A stretch of 64,000 nucleotides of DNA, taken from Icerya purchasi. Taxonomy: Eukaryota; Arthropoda; Insecta; Hemiptera; Monophlebidae. Both the position numbers and the translations under genes were made by a program. This document shows positions 54,567 to 64,000 of this stretch, one piece after another (within the stretch, counting starts at the first letter, position 1; each line of letters starts with the position of its first letter). The notes below the pieces were generated by a model that had not been told where the DNA came from, did not search any database, and saw only the letters and a list, made by a program, of their open reading frames with translations. The stretch is taken from contig CM077116.1 of the NCBI GenBank assembly GCA_039619475.1, positions 1,426,001-1,490,000 of the forward strand. The letters are read 5' to 3'.

Positions 54567-56010
54567 TCGGCAGGACAAGATGGTATTGTGGCAGAAATGA
54601 TCAAGCTAATTAAAGGAAAGGCCATTGAGTTAATTCATCAAATATGCAACAAAATATGGACAGAGGGAGAATGGCCAAGTGACTGGACCAATTCAATATA
54701 CATTCCTATCTATAAAAAAGACGACAGGCAAAAATGCCAAAACTACAGACTTATTGCCCGCATTAATCATACTAGAAAAATTATGCTATATATAATACAA
54801 GAGCGCTTACAATATTATATACTGCCGCAGATTGCTGTTGAACAGACAGGTTTCATGCTTGGAAAAGGCACCCGAGAACAACTGCTCATTATAAGACAAA
54901 TCGTAGAAAAATGTTAGGAATTCAATTCACCATGCTTCCTGGATTACACCAAAGCATTTGACATGGTCGAATGTGATAAACTGTGGAACATTCTAAGAGA
55001 ATTAGGAATACCTGAACACCTTATAATGATAATACAAAAATTGTATGAAAGGAATATGGTGCAGGTGAAAATTGACGGACAACTATACGAAAGTTTTCAA
55101 ACGAAAAAAGGAGTAAGGCAGGGCTGTATATTGTCACCTATGCTCTATAATATATATAGTGAATGGATTATGCGGCAGGCAACAGAAAATTGAAATGGCG
55201 GAATAACGATCGGTGGAAGAAAAATTTCCAATCTGCGCTACGCAGATGATACAATATTAACACGTTCAATGCCAGTGTCATATGACTGGTATATTGGTAG
55301 TAACCTTTTAAATCCAAATATACCAAAAAGTAGCAAAAGTGTTCACAAATAAGATCGCACAAAAATTAAACACGTTCGCACAAGGCCGATAAAAACATCA
55401 ATTAAAACAGAACAACTGCATGACAACAATGCGTTGTCATAGGCGATCAGCGCGCTGCTACACGTGACAACCACGTGTTGTCATCGGCACTGAACGTGTT
55501 AATAAGCAACAAGTGAGAAAGAATTGAAGACACTACTACAGCGAGTGGAATATTTCAGCCGAAAGGCAAATTTAATACTAAACCGTGCAAAATGCGCCAT
55601 AGTCATCATTGACAAGCCTAATAAACTGCCTGAAACCTTTGCATCTATACTGGATATCGGAAAAAGGACATCAATTACCTATTTAGGAGCGCAGATTACA
55701 GATAATGGGAGTGCAGAAAACGAAATTAAACGTCGTATTGGATTGGCGAAAAGCGCGTTAGGGAAACTGACGAACATATGGAAAGACCACTCCATAACAA
55801 TAGGAACTAAAAAGAGACTAATGGAGACATTAATATTCTCAATAGCAAGCTACGGCTCCGAATCATGGACGTTGAACAAAACGTTGTCCCCAAGAATAGA
55901 GACATTCGAAATGATATGCTACAGACGAATGTTCCGAATACCATGGATCAAGCACCGCCCTAATGCTTCAATATTAGAGGAACTAGGAATAGATCGGAAA
56001 GACAATTAGT
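54567..56010 (+). pseudogene. RTE-like reverse transcriptase remnant
   Basis: Blocks in order: KSAGQDGIVAEMIK, WTEGEWPSDWTNSIYIPIYK, CQNYRLIARINHTRKIML, QTGFMLGKGTREQLLIIRQI, FLDYTKAFDMVECDKLWNIL (first Asp), QTKKGVRQGCILSPMLYNIY, and NLRYADDTIL, where the MITE cuts in after the YADD box. After it come LKTLLQRVEYFSRKANLILN, KRTSITYLGAQITDNGSAEN and ETLIFSIASYGSESWTLNKT. The Y-G-S-E-S-W-T and RRMFRIPW blocks fit RTE-like pol C-termini. Dead because of stops. Confidence 0.8.
55257..55502. mobile_element. piggyBac-type MITE at a TTAA site
   Basis: Bounded by TTAA at 55257-55260 and 55499-55502. Terminal inverted repeats CACGTTCAATGCC and, inverted, CACGTTCAGTGCC. 246 bp including both TTAA, no coding capacity. 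Removing it with one TTAA restores YADDTILISN in the host RT. TTAA duplication fits a piggyBac-type element. Confidence 0.85.
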
Positions 56011-56290
56011 GCAAGTGTTAAAAAGGCGGGCCCTGAGATTCTTCGGTCATGTGATGCGCCGAGAAGAATTGGAAAAAATGGTCATACAGGGAATAATAGA
56101 AGGTAAAAGGAATAGAGGATGACCTCCGACCAGGTTCATTGGTAATATTAGAATCACAACAGGCCTATTAATACAACAGCTAATGGAAGCAGCTCAAAAT
56201 CGAGAGAAATGGAGAAAAATTGTTGAAATATGTTCATGATTGGTCACGACGTCTGAACACAGACAACGACATAGAAGAAGAAGAAGAATT

Positions 56291-56489
56291 AATTTAGTAA
56301 AGTAATTCAACCTGCTATCAATGTCAGAATTATCTTTAATTGGTTGATTTAAATTAATGCTATCTGAGATATATTTTTTGAAACTATCCCAATCCGTATT
56401 ATTAAAGTCTAGATACGACTTACTAGTTAAGAGCGATTTTGCATTATTACTAACCGTAAACATTGCTTTAAAAATGATCAAACGTAACA
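56291..56489. other. Short spacer after the RTE-like LINE
   Basis: Nothing recognised between the GAA tail and the AAGC-rich block. Confidence 0.4.
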
Positions 56490-57009
56490 GAGAAAAGCCA
56501 GCCGAAAGCCAAAAGCTAAAAGCTGAAAGCCAATCATTTTTAGATGTCATAAGCTTAATCCAAAAGCCATATTTAAATTTCCATAAGCTAAAAGCCTAAA
56601 GCTTAAGCTATATTCAAAATGTGAACAGTTGAAAGAAGAAAGCTTAAGCTGTATTTCTAAAAAAGCTAAATTAAGCCTTATATTCGGCTTAAGCTTTTTT
56701 TTTAAATTTCTTGATTTTGCATTTTTGACATAATTATTCGCGTAAGAAATTGTTTTTAAAAACTTTTATTTTTGTGCGGAAAGAAATAAAGTTGAAGTTT
56801 CAATAGTAACGCTTAATAGTTTAATGCATAGTAATTAGTAAATGATTTTAATTAACATTTATTGAAATTCATTTCGTAAGCCGAAAGCTGAAAGCCTAAG
56901 CCATATTTCAAATTTAAACAGCCAAAAGCCGAAAGCTTAAGCTGTATTTTTCAAGGACATAAGTCGTATTAAGTTTAAGCCGTATTATTATTCAGCTTTC
57001 AAGCCCTGG
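56490..57009. mobile_element. AAGC-rich repetitive block, probable hAT-type non-autonomous element
   Basis: Dense interspersed phrases such as GCCGAAAGC, AAAAGCTAAAAGC, AAGCTTAAGC and TTAAGCCGTATTA occupy both halves. The right edge inverted reads CAGGGCTTGAAAGCTGAATA, a plausible hAT terminus; no matching left terminus is visible, so it may be truncated. Confidence 0.45.
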
Positions 57010-57514
57010 CAGTAACACCAAATAGGTACCTATATAGATTAGTATACATTTTTATAGTATTCATTTTTTCCATTAAAATTTAGAACTGAAAATCAAATAA
57101 TATAAGAAATTTTAACAATTTTATTATTATTCTAACTGAAAACGTTTGTAATGTAAATGATATGTAGAAGTTAATGACAGAGCATTGCAAAACAAGTATG
57201 GAGGCGGATTTAAACCTCATTTATACATTTTAAAAAAAAATGAATTATTTTAAACAATATTAATATAATCAATTTTTTAACCTTTTATTTCTGTATTGAT
57301 GAATTTATAATTTAGTAATATCTATTTTTTAAAAATAATGTCGTCATTTTACTTTATTTGATAAAAAGTTTATATGTAATTTAAATGACGTAATCTGCGC
57401 ATCTTGGAATGTCTCGACACTCGATAGTCTCGCATTGTTTTTTATCGATTTTGACCGGCTAATGTTAAATGCGGTTGATTGTTTAAGTTATTAAAGCAGA
57501 AGTTTATTTGTAAA
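57010..57514. other. No feature identified
   Basis: A+T-rich DNA upstream of a candidate small coding exon. Confidence 0.4.
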
Positions 57515-57760
57515 ATGTCAGTTACTAAAAGTCAGGAATCATCTGAAATTCCTTATCTTATCACGTACTGCTTTGAATCTGATGAAAATAATTACTCCAA
57601 CGTAAAAAGATTTCTGAAGTCATATTCAAATAATTTTGTGTTCCGTTTTGTGAGTATAAACAGTTTATCGTGCGTTATTATTTTTAGTACATATATTGTT
57701 GAAGTATCTAACCCTGAGGTCGATAAGTTATGTAATGTAGTTAAAGGAAAACTAGCATGA
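57515..57760 (+). CDS. Candidate small coding exon, unknown protein
   Basis: ATG at 57515 after TGTAAA opens MSVTKSQESSEIPYLITYCF and stays open to a TGA at 57758-57760. A donor-like GTGAGT at 57651-57656 after FVFRF could end a first exon. Composition is more protein-like than the surrounding A+T-rich frames, but no domain is recognised and no downstream exon could be linked. It could equally be a transposon fragment or chance. Confidence 0.25.
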   Translation: MSVTKSQESSEIPYLITYCFESDENNYSNVKRFLKSYSNNFVFRFVSINSLSCVIIFSTYIVEVSNPEVDKLCNVVKGKLA

Positions 57761-59261
57761 AAGGAGCATTAGGGTTTTTAAAAATAAATTTGATTGAGAA
57801 CGGGCTTAATTGTACTCTTCGTTTATGATTGTAAACAAGAAATATGTTTTCACTTATAACTATTATAAATTCCATTCATTTTCACTGTTATTTATTTTTA
57901 TGTATTAAAGTTTTACGATTACTCACTTCCCATTCATACATTTAGGCGTGACGCGACGATGGACAATTCAAATATTCTAATTAGTTCGATGACTGATAAT
58001 ACTAATGATAGATTATAAACACAGAACTAGTAGTTCTGTATTTCCGAAAAGAATTTTAATAACGTATAGTATTCAAACTTTCAAACTTATTAAATTTACT
58101 ATAAGTTAATTGTTTCAAACTATTAAAATGTATTTATTTTTAAAGTTTTAGAAGAATTACATCGACCGTCATTAGAAATCTTTAATAATATTTCTTTGTT
58201 CTAGCTGAAGGTGGTTGAATATAAACACCCATTCATGTTTCCTGATATAACTCATTCCTTGTATACTTAATGTTATTATTTTTATAATTTTTATTAATTA
58301 GTTAGCTAGCAAATAAGATGTATAAATACACTACGTTTAATTGAGGATTTTAATTTCAAAATAATTATAAATTGTCCGGGCAAGTTAATACATTCATTAA
58401 TATTCACTGCGTGAATTTCGCATTTTGGTAATTTTTATGAAATATTTTGGATGTGTAAAAATTTGTTGTGGTTCATATTCTTTAATGTATACATTGGATT
58501 TTTACGCATAATATGTATTCTAATAACCGTAGGAGTTTTTTTACAACATCGTTAAATTTTCTGAGAAATTGATTTCTGCTCTTAAACTAAACTGACACTG
58601 TAAAACTACGTGTAAAGACTATTTAACAGATCAATATCTCACACGCTTATTCATAAATTGAACGTATGCAGCATTAATTCTTTTTGGTGTGAATTAAAAT
58701 ATATATTTCTTTTTTCTCCATACTTGTCCTTATTTTTTTTCCTTTTTATGATTCAATACAATTTACATTTTCGAAATAGTTTAAATTGTATGGTTGAAAT
58801 AATGAAAGGCGAAAACGTTGACCGCAGACAGTACAGCAATTACATGTATGAGTAAAGAAATAATTGTTATTTCTGCAACTTTAGTTACGAAAAATTTGAA
58901 TTCTTGTACTTAACCGAGGAATTTTATAATAATGAAATTATCTATCACACTGTAAGTATTAATTTTTTAGTATATTTGAGTAAACTTTACGTTAGTTTAT
59001 CAATGTGAGATCAAAAATCAATTGCCTAATTTCGCAAATTACAACACATCCTCGAATTGTAATGTACAATCTCGTTTTTTTATTTGCTTTCCGAATTATT
59101 TATATTTATTTTTATTATTTGGTTTTTGTTACATCATTTAACTCCCATTGCTATCAAAATTATGTTGATTATTATTGAAAAAGGTTTCTCCCAATATTTT
59201 GTGTCAGTGATAGTGTATTCTTGAAAAAAATTTAACGTTTTTTCCGATTAATTTTGTTTTT
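57761..59261. other. No feature identified
   Basis: A+T-rich DNA with only short, low-complexity frames, such as the phenylalanine-rich one at 58658-58855. Confidence 0.5.
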
Positions 59262-59375
59262 ACCGACTTTAAAAAGAAGTTAAATGTTCATCGCGTATGT
59301 TGTTTTTTTTATGTTTGTTCATGTATAACTTTTGGCCTAGTGAACCGATTTTAATGATTCTTTGTTCATTGCGAA
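59262..59375 (+). repeat. CCGACTT-type interspersed repeat fragment
   Basis: ACCGACTTTAAAAAGAAGTT, a T-run with TGTATAACTTTTGG, then GTGAACCGATTTTAATGATT. This series of phrases recurs in many arthropod genomes in my memory (ACCGACTTCAAAAA...GAACCGATTTTGATAATTC). Class not determined here; no second copy in the window. Confidence 0.45.
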
Positions 59376-60927
59376 TGAATTAAATTAAGGAATATTGCAA
59401 GTATTATGCTGCAAAAAAAACCACGATGCAACAAAAGAAAATATTTGAAAATGTATTAAAGTCAACCAAACGTTTATTGTCTCGACTCTGGTAATTTGGC
59501 AGTTGAATAACAACATTAACATAAATTATTTGAATATGAAGGCACTTAATTTTCGTGCAATTTTCATAACGATAAGATCGCCTTACTTGAACTGGAATTA
59601 GTTGACATGTGTTGTGAGGCTGGCAAGAGGTTGAGCGAAACGAACAGGAGGCAAATTCCTCTGGTTTTTCTAACTTATTAAATTTTGTTTATTGGTTGTT
59701 TTTTTTTTTTACGAGTATTCATTTTTTAAATAAAACATATTATTTCATAAATATAAACGTTTATTTAAAAACAATTTGATGATTCAGGCATGTTGGCTTG
59801 TTATTGGAAATTTCATAATTATTTCTTAGCATTAAATATTCTATAAGTTTATATTTTTTCCGTACTCTTTTGAACTTTTTGTTTTGTTTTTGTTGCATAC
59901 ATTTTATTTGTTGTTTTTTTTTTAATTGTTTATTTTGGATTATGACCACAGTTTTTTTTATTGCCCGTTGTTTATATAAAATTTATTTAACGTAAACTTA
60001 AGAATCTATAAGGTGTTATGAGAATATCTCCTGCAGTAAATAAATAATAAAATATTTATAACAATTTACAGTAAAAGAATCTCAAAACTTCATTATAATT
60101 TTTTAATTTCCAATAGAACGCAACTAAATTATCATCTTTAATCAGCCTGTTAAATGTCAATTTAAACAAACCGCTGAATAGTCAGTCACGAAATAATGCA
60201 TTGCTTATTCTTGACGGACTATTACCACAGTGCAGTTCTGAAATATTCATCGATAATGCAGTATTTTGGATGCAGATTTGCTTGAAAAATTCTGAAAATA
60301 GTTTGTTTCGCCCTCTTGAATTGAAAATTTTGGGTATGTAATCAATTCAATTTATAAGTTATATACTGATATTAATAAATTGATAGTATTAACCCTAACT
60401 TAATCAATTGCATGAATATTTATATTTACAGTTATAACATTATGTGTAATCCTATCTTTAAAATATTAATTTATATATAGGAAACATTTATTTGGTAAAA
60501 GTATGTAGTTTTGCATGAAATTAAAAGGAGTAACGTGGAATGCAAGTTCAATGAGAATAGAAATACATTTGCTGCCCCGCCTACTGCATTCCATCAATTT
60601 TTAAGTCAGTTCCCTCCATTTTTCCCCCTATTTAGTGAATTTTTAAATTAAATTATTGCTGCTCTCCGTCGAATAATTATTTTATAAAAATAAAAACTTT
60701 TAAAACGTACAGCCAAGTTCTGCTGCCTTATTTGATATATAATTTAATTGCAAGTTACTCGTAATATGTTTTTTAATAGTTTTTGATTTTTTTATTAATT
60801 ATTTTGAAATCTTCCACCTTCGTTACTTTGTATACTCAGTTAAAGAGTGTTAAAATATCGCATACGGATTTAATTTATATATTATAAATTGCTAATGTTG
60901 GTTTATATTTGTTTATATATTAAAAAT
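59376..60927. other. No feature identified
   Basis: A+T-rich intergenic DNA. The 62-codon lysine-rich minus-strand frame at 59761-59949 is compositional. Confidence 0.5.
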
Positions 60928-61713
60928 AGTTCAGTTAAGCATGATGTTTTATGCGCTGAGAATTCCGTATATTAAGTTAAAGATAACTATAATTTACATT
61001 TACATAATACTAAATTCAAAACAAAGAAATCTGATTTTTCGCGCCGCAAAGAGGGAGAGATAGTCATTAGTCGCGTTTTTTTGAACTTTTCGCCAACTTC
61101 GGAAATTTCGTTAATGAAATCAAATACGATTTCGTTTTTGACAAATAGCCATTTTCAATCAATGTACCACATGCCCAGAAAAAACATTTTTTTCAAAAAT
61201 TTTGAGCTTTTGGCGTCTTGTGGGCGTAAGCTTGGCTATAATAGTTTTCCTATAAGTTGGGCCTTTATCCATATGTTTCAAATACATTTTGGTTTTCTCA
61301 ACTTTTTTACTTTGGTTATTACTTACGTGAACATCCTTTTTTTTTTTTTTTTCTGTTTTGGACAAAGGTGGGAGAGAGTTAAATAATTTTTTAACCGAAA
61401 TTTTTTAATTTTATGAAAAAGCTGCGTTTCGTTCTATATCTTGAATTTCCCTTTTGAAGAGTTATTTGGTGATGAGTTATGAATTTTTAAATGATTTTTG
61501 AGGTAGTTTTAAGTTCCATATTACAATTGACTCTCAATTATCCGGATTAATTGAGCGGCCAGCAGGTCTGGATAGCAAAAAATCTGGATACGCCGGTGTT
61601 TAAGGTTAAATACTGAAAATTAAATGAAATAAATGAAAATTAACGATACATTAACTAGTTTTTAAAGAAGTCTGTGTCTCTCGCTGCATTCTCTTCCTTG
61701 CCGATATATCTCG

Positions 61714-62153
61714 TCACATGCGTAAACAAATGATATCAGCCGGTGATGCTTCTTCCTGTTGAGTAATGTACTCTAACGCTACTTCAATCGCTTTCAGTCC
61801 TTCATCGTATGGTATAATACTTTGAAGGGGCTCGTTATCCATATTTTCTTCAACTGGATCCTCGTTGAGTACCATGACTACAATTTCCTCATCTGCCGTT
61901 TCTTCGATCTCGTCGCTGCCCATCCATTCTGTAACGTCATCCGTATTATCCGTTTCACATCCCGGAATATTTTTTATTAGAGAAACAAGCTCCTCGTTGT
62001 CTTTTGAATTGTCCAAATCACCTTGCTTGTCAATTTCATCCAATTTATCATTGATGATTTAATAATATTTTTCACGGCCGCACTTGTGCTGTAGAACTCT
62101 AATCTTTTCCCATCCCTCAGATAACCAAGTAATAACTTCAAGCATATCAACTG
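61714..62153 (-). pseudogene. Tigger transposase, C-terminal acidic part
   Basis: Minus strand reads VDMLEVITWLSEGWEKIRVL in one frame, then DEIDKQGDLDNSKDNEELVS, ETDNTDDVTEWMGSDEIEET and ends ASPADIICLRM. An acidic tail after the DDE domain is usual for pogo/Tigger transposases. Separated from the DDE part by the foldback at 62155-62537. Confidence 0.7.
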
Positions 62154-62154
62154 A

Positions 62155-62537
62155 CTGTATTTGTTGTTCTTACTCATTGTTAACATTTTTAATTATGATA
62201 AAATTAAACTTTAACACTTTTTGTAACAATTGTATAATTTTTAAAACCCCGACGCGTTTCGAAGCAAACACTTCATGTTCACGGGAGTAATTATAATATA
62301 AATAAATAATGAAGATCGATATCAAATACAGTGATAATAACATCAATCTGATGAAACTAATCTATAGTTATTATAATATTAAATTAAAATTAATGAAGAC
62401 TATCGCCAATATATCGATCTTCATTATTTATTTATATTATAATTACTCCCGTGAACATGAAGTGTTTGCTTCGAAACGCGTCGGGGTTTTAAAAATTATA
62501 CAATTGTTACAAAAGTGTTAAAGTTTAATTTTATCAT
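62155..62537. mobile_element. Foldback element in the Tigger transposase
   Basis: Arms of about 130 bp (about 62197-62326 and 62400-62534) are almost perfectly inverted: AACCCCGACGCGTTTCGAAG at 62244 mirrors CTTCGAAACGCGTCGGGGTT at 62470. CATATCAACTGA occurs at both edges (62143-62154 and 62537-62548), a possible 12-bp target duplication. About 40 bp at the left edge have no inverted partner. No coding capacity. Confidence 0.75.
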
Positions 62538-62577
62538 ATCAACTGATTTTAAAGCAACCTAACAGTCCTCATAATTT

Positions 62578-63475
62578 TCAACGCTTGATATTAGTCTGGT
62601 GAGAAGGCGGGGTCGATATTTTTTTTAAGGTCACTAGGATTCCTTGATCCAGAGGTTGACAAACCGATGTAACGTTTGCTGGAAAAAACATTCCCTTTAT
62701 ATCATCATCTTGTAACTCCTCAGTTGCTGGATGGGAAGGTGCATTGTCGAGAATAAGGATTGCATTTCTCGGTAACTGTTCGTCGGGCAGAGATTTCGCA
62801 ACTGCGGGCGCAAACTTTTTGTGAACCCAACTTTTAAAAATTTTACCATTCATCCATGCCTTTTTGTGATTAGTATACGATATGGGCAGGGAATCAATAT
62901 TTTTAAACGCTCTTGGCTTTTTAGATTTCCCGGCCAACATTAACCTGAATTTGTGGTTTCCAGTTGCGTTACTGCGTGCTAAAACCGTTACACGATCTTT
63001 GCTTTTTTTATAACTAGGTGTCACTTCTTCTTTTTTTGGATGTTAAAACCTTGTAGTTTACACCAGTATCACCACAATTGTATATCTGATCACCAGATAT
63101 ACCTTCATTATTTAACAAGCTGAAAAGATGAGCATTTCTATCCGCTAGTAATGCTTCAACACTAACTGTCATCTGTCTTATACCGAAATGCTTTTTTCAT
63201 CGGTCGAGCCAATGGTCACTCGCCGTAAATGCGCTGTCTTCTCCTTCAATTTTGTTTTTAAATTGATTGGCCTTTTCTTGAAGTAATGGACCAGAAATAG
63301 GTAGGCCTTTTCCCCTTATAAACTCATGCCACAGATATAAAGCTTCTTCAACCTGAGAATGCGTACCTGTTTGCATTTTCTTTTTTATTTCAATGCCACT
63401 CCAACTTGCTTGATTAGCGTACCACTTTTCAATTTCATATCGTTTTTTTTTTTTCAGTCACTGACAGTGCTCGTC
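62578..63475 (-). pseudogene. Tigger transposase, CENP-B/DDE part, broken
   Basis: In minus-strand order with frameshifts: KWYANQASWSGIEIKKKMQT, EALYLWHEFIRGKGLPISGP, QMTVSVEALLADRNAHLFSL, QIYNCGDTGVNYKVL (first catalytic Asp expected in the GDTG position), YKKSKDRVTVLARSNATGNH, LMLAGKSKKPRAFKN, ILILDNAPSHP (second Asp) and ANVTSVCQPLDQGIL (third Asp, 32 residues later). The order and motifs are those of Tigger/jerky-type DDE_1 proteins. Inactive. Confidence 0.85.
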
Positions 63476-63514
63476 CCTAATCTCAATTAAATTTTATTTC
63501 GTATCGTAAATTTT

Positions 63515-63780
63515 AAGGCAGCGTGGTGGCGTAGTGGTTAAGGTACTTGGCTACCAAATCAAAGGTCACGGGTTCGAGACTTGTCTCGTCCCAGAACCAA
63601 GTCGCTCCTAAGTTTACCCAGGCTGAAACAATTGGGTACCAGAGAAATCTGGGAAAGTAAAAGCGGCTGAGAGAAAAGAACTGGCCCTCCTACTCTTATT
63701 ACTGACGTTGGGCTTAGTACATTGTGAACCTTAATTTCACAATCCCCGACGCCCTGTCAAGGGTATGGGACTTACTTTTT
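63515..63780 (+). repeat. tRNA-derived SINE inside Tigger
   Basis: Head GGCAGCGTGGTGGCGTAGTG with box A TGGCGTAGTGG (63527-63537) and box B GGTTCGAGACT (63571-63581), 33 nt apart, a good pol III promoter. The body continues TTTACCCAGGCTGAAACAAT to GTTGGGCTTAGTACATTGTG and AATTTCACAATCCCCGACGC. The last part recurs at 14766-14815. The 3' boundary near 63780 is approximate. Confidence 0.85.
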
Positions 63781-64000
63781 ATGAGTCACAGTATGTTATG
63801 GCAACAGACAGCATCTTCATTTGTAGCGAATGTAAACAAATATTCAGATACATACTGCATATAGCTCGGGATGTTATAAAAGCGCTTTGGCTTTTTCTTC
63901 TTTTTTTATTTATTTTATGTTTTGTTTTTTTTTCTGAAAAATCGATCCGGATAATCGCGAGTCGACTGTATACGGGTATGTTTTTGATAGTTTTTTGGAT

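Larger units (their letters stand above)
54545..56290 (+). mobile_element. RTE-like LINE, 5' truncated, ending in (GAA)n
   Basis: RT parts occur in order from NKSAGQDGIVAEMIKLIKG (54567) to the C-terminal FGHVMRREELEKMVIQGIIE region (about 56044-56130) and end at a GAAGAAGAAGAAGAA tract (56274-56288) instead of poly(A), as RTE-type elements often do. A MITE splits it at 55257-55502. Stops and frameshifts at 54915, 55190 and about 55525. Confidence 0.75.
61524..63968 (-). mobile_element. Tigger/pogo-type DNA transposon, degenerate
   Basis: Terminal inverted repeats CAATTGACTCTCAATTATCC then GGATTAATTG at the left and, inverted, CAGTCGACTCGCGATTATCC then GGATCGATTT at the right. TA flanks both ends (61522-61523, 63969-63970). 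2445 bp including a foldback insertion and a SINE. CAGT.GACTC.C.ATTATCCGGAT termini are typical of Tigger elements. Confidence 0.9.
60928..64000 (+). mobile_element. SE repeat family, copy 4 (split by Tigger, runs off the window)
   Basis: It starts AGTTCAGTTAAGCATGATGT, has a single satellite unit (61083-61320), then the subterminal block (GGTGATGAGTTATGAATTTT). At the TA of CCATATTA it is cut by the Tigger element (61524-63968). After it, TACGGGTATGTTTTTGATAG then TTTTTTGGAT continues the SE order seen in copy 2 (minus strand of about 31660-31690, TATATATTTTTGACGG). The hairpin end lies beyond the window. Confidence 0.8.

Overview
The window is A+T-rich eukaryotic DNA with short exons, long introns and dense, mostly decayed transposable elements. 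The Drosophila AnxB10-like annexin, the mariner/Tc1/hAT/Tigger/piggyBac/Mutator elements, the jockey, RTE and RNase H-bearing LINEs and the tRNA-derived SINEs all point to an insect. A hymenopteran would fit, but the order cannot be fixed from sequence alone.

Only one host gene is well supported: a single-copy annexin on the minus strand. Its seven well-defined coding exons lie between 14369 and 1874, and a proposed six-codon first exon lies at 26613-26630. All splice sites are GT/AG and all phases match. The exons join to 966 nt, or 321 residues plus a stop. The introns hold a mariner remnant, a copy of an unclassified hairpin-ended repeat (called SE here), a hAT (DUF4371) remnant, several MITEs, and, in the 12-kb first intron, two decayed LINE copies, a Mutator-like element, a piggyBac remnant and a 27-bp minisatellite.

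From about 26.7 kb to the end I find no convincing host gene, only layered mobile elements: a poly(A)-ended LINE tail (27.4 kb); two copies of a long-armed MITE; SE copy 2 (31.46-34.06 kb) split by a 1-kb insertion; an 0.89-kb terminal-inverted-repeat element carrying a SINE; a broken jockey-type LINE (35.9-39.99 kb); a 5'-truncated LINE with an intact RT-RNase H frame (40.2-42.65 kb); a Tc1-like element (44.07-48.55 kb) interrupted by SE copy 3, itself interrupted by an apparently intact mariner with a 357-residue transposase; a jockey-like LINE (50.9-54.4 kb) split by a hAT with a 0.5-kb foldback; an RTE-like LINE (54.5-56.3 kb) split by a TTAA-flanked MITE; and SE copy 4 (from 60.93 kb), split by a Tigger element that carries its own foldback insertion and SINE.

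The most unusual item is the SE family: four copies with a short hairpin at one end, a conserved end at the other and, in three of them, one to four units of a roughly 235-300 bp satellite-like repeat. I see no open reading frame in it and cannot assign it to a known superfamily. The nesting gives a relative order of insertion: Tc1 before SE before mariner, and SE before Tigger before SINE/foldback.
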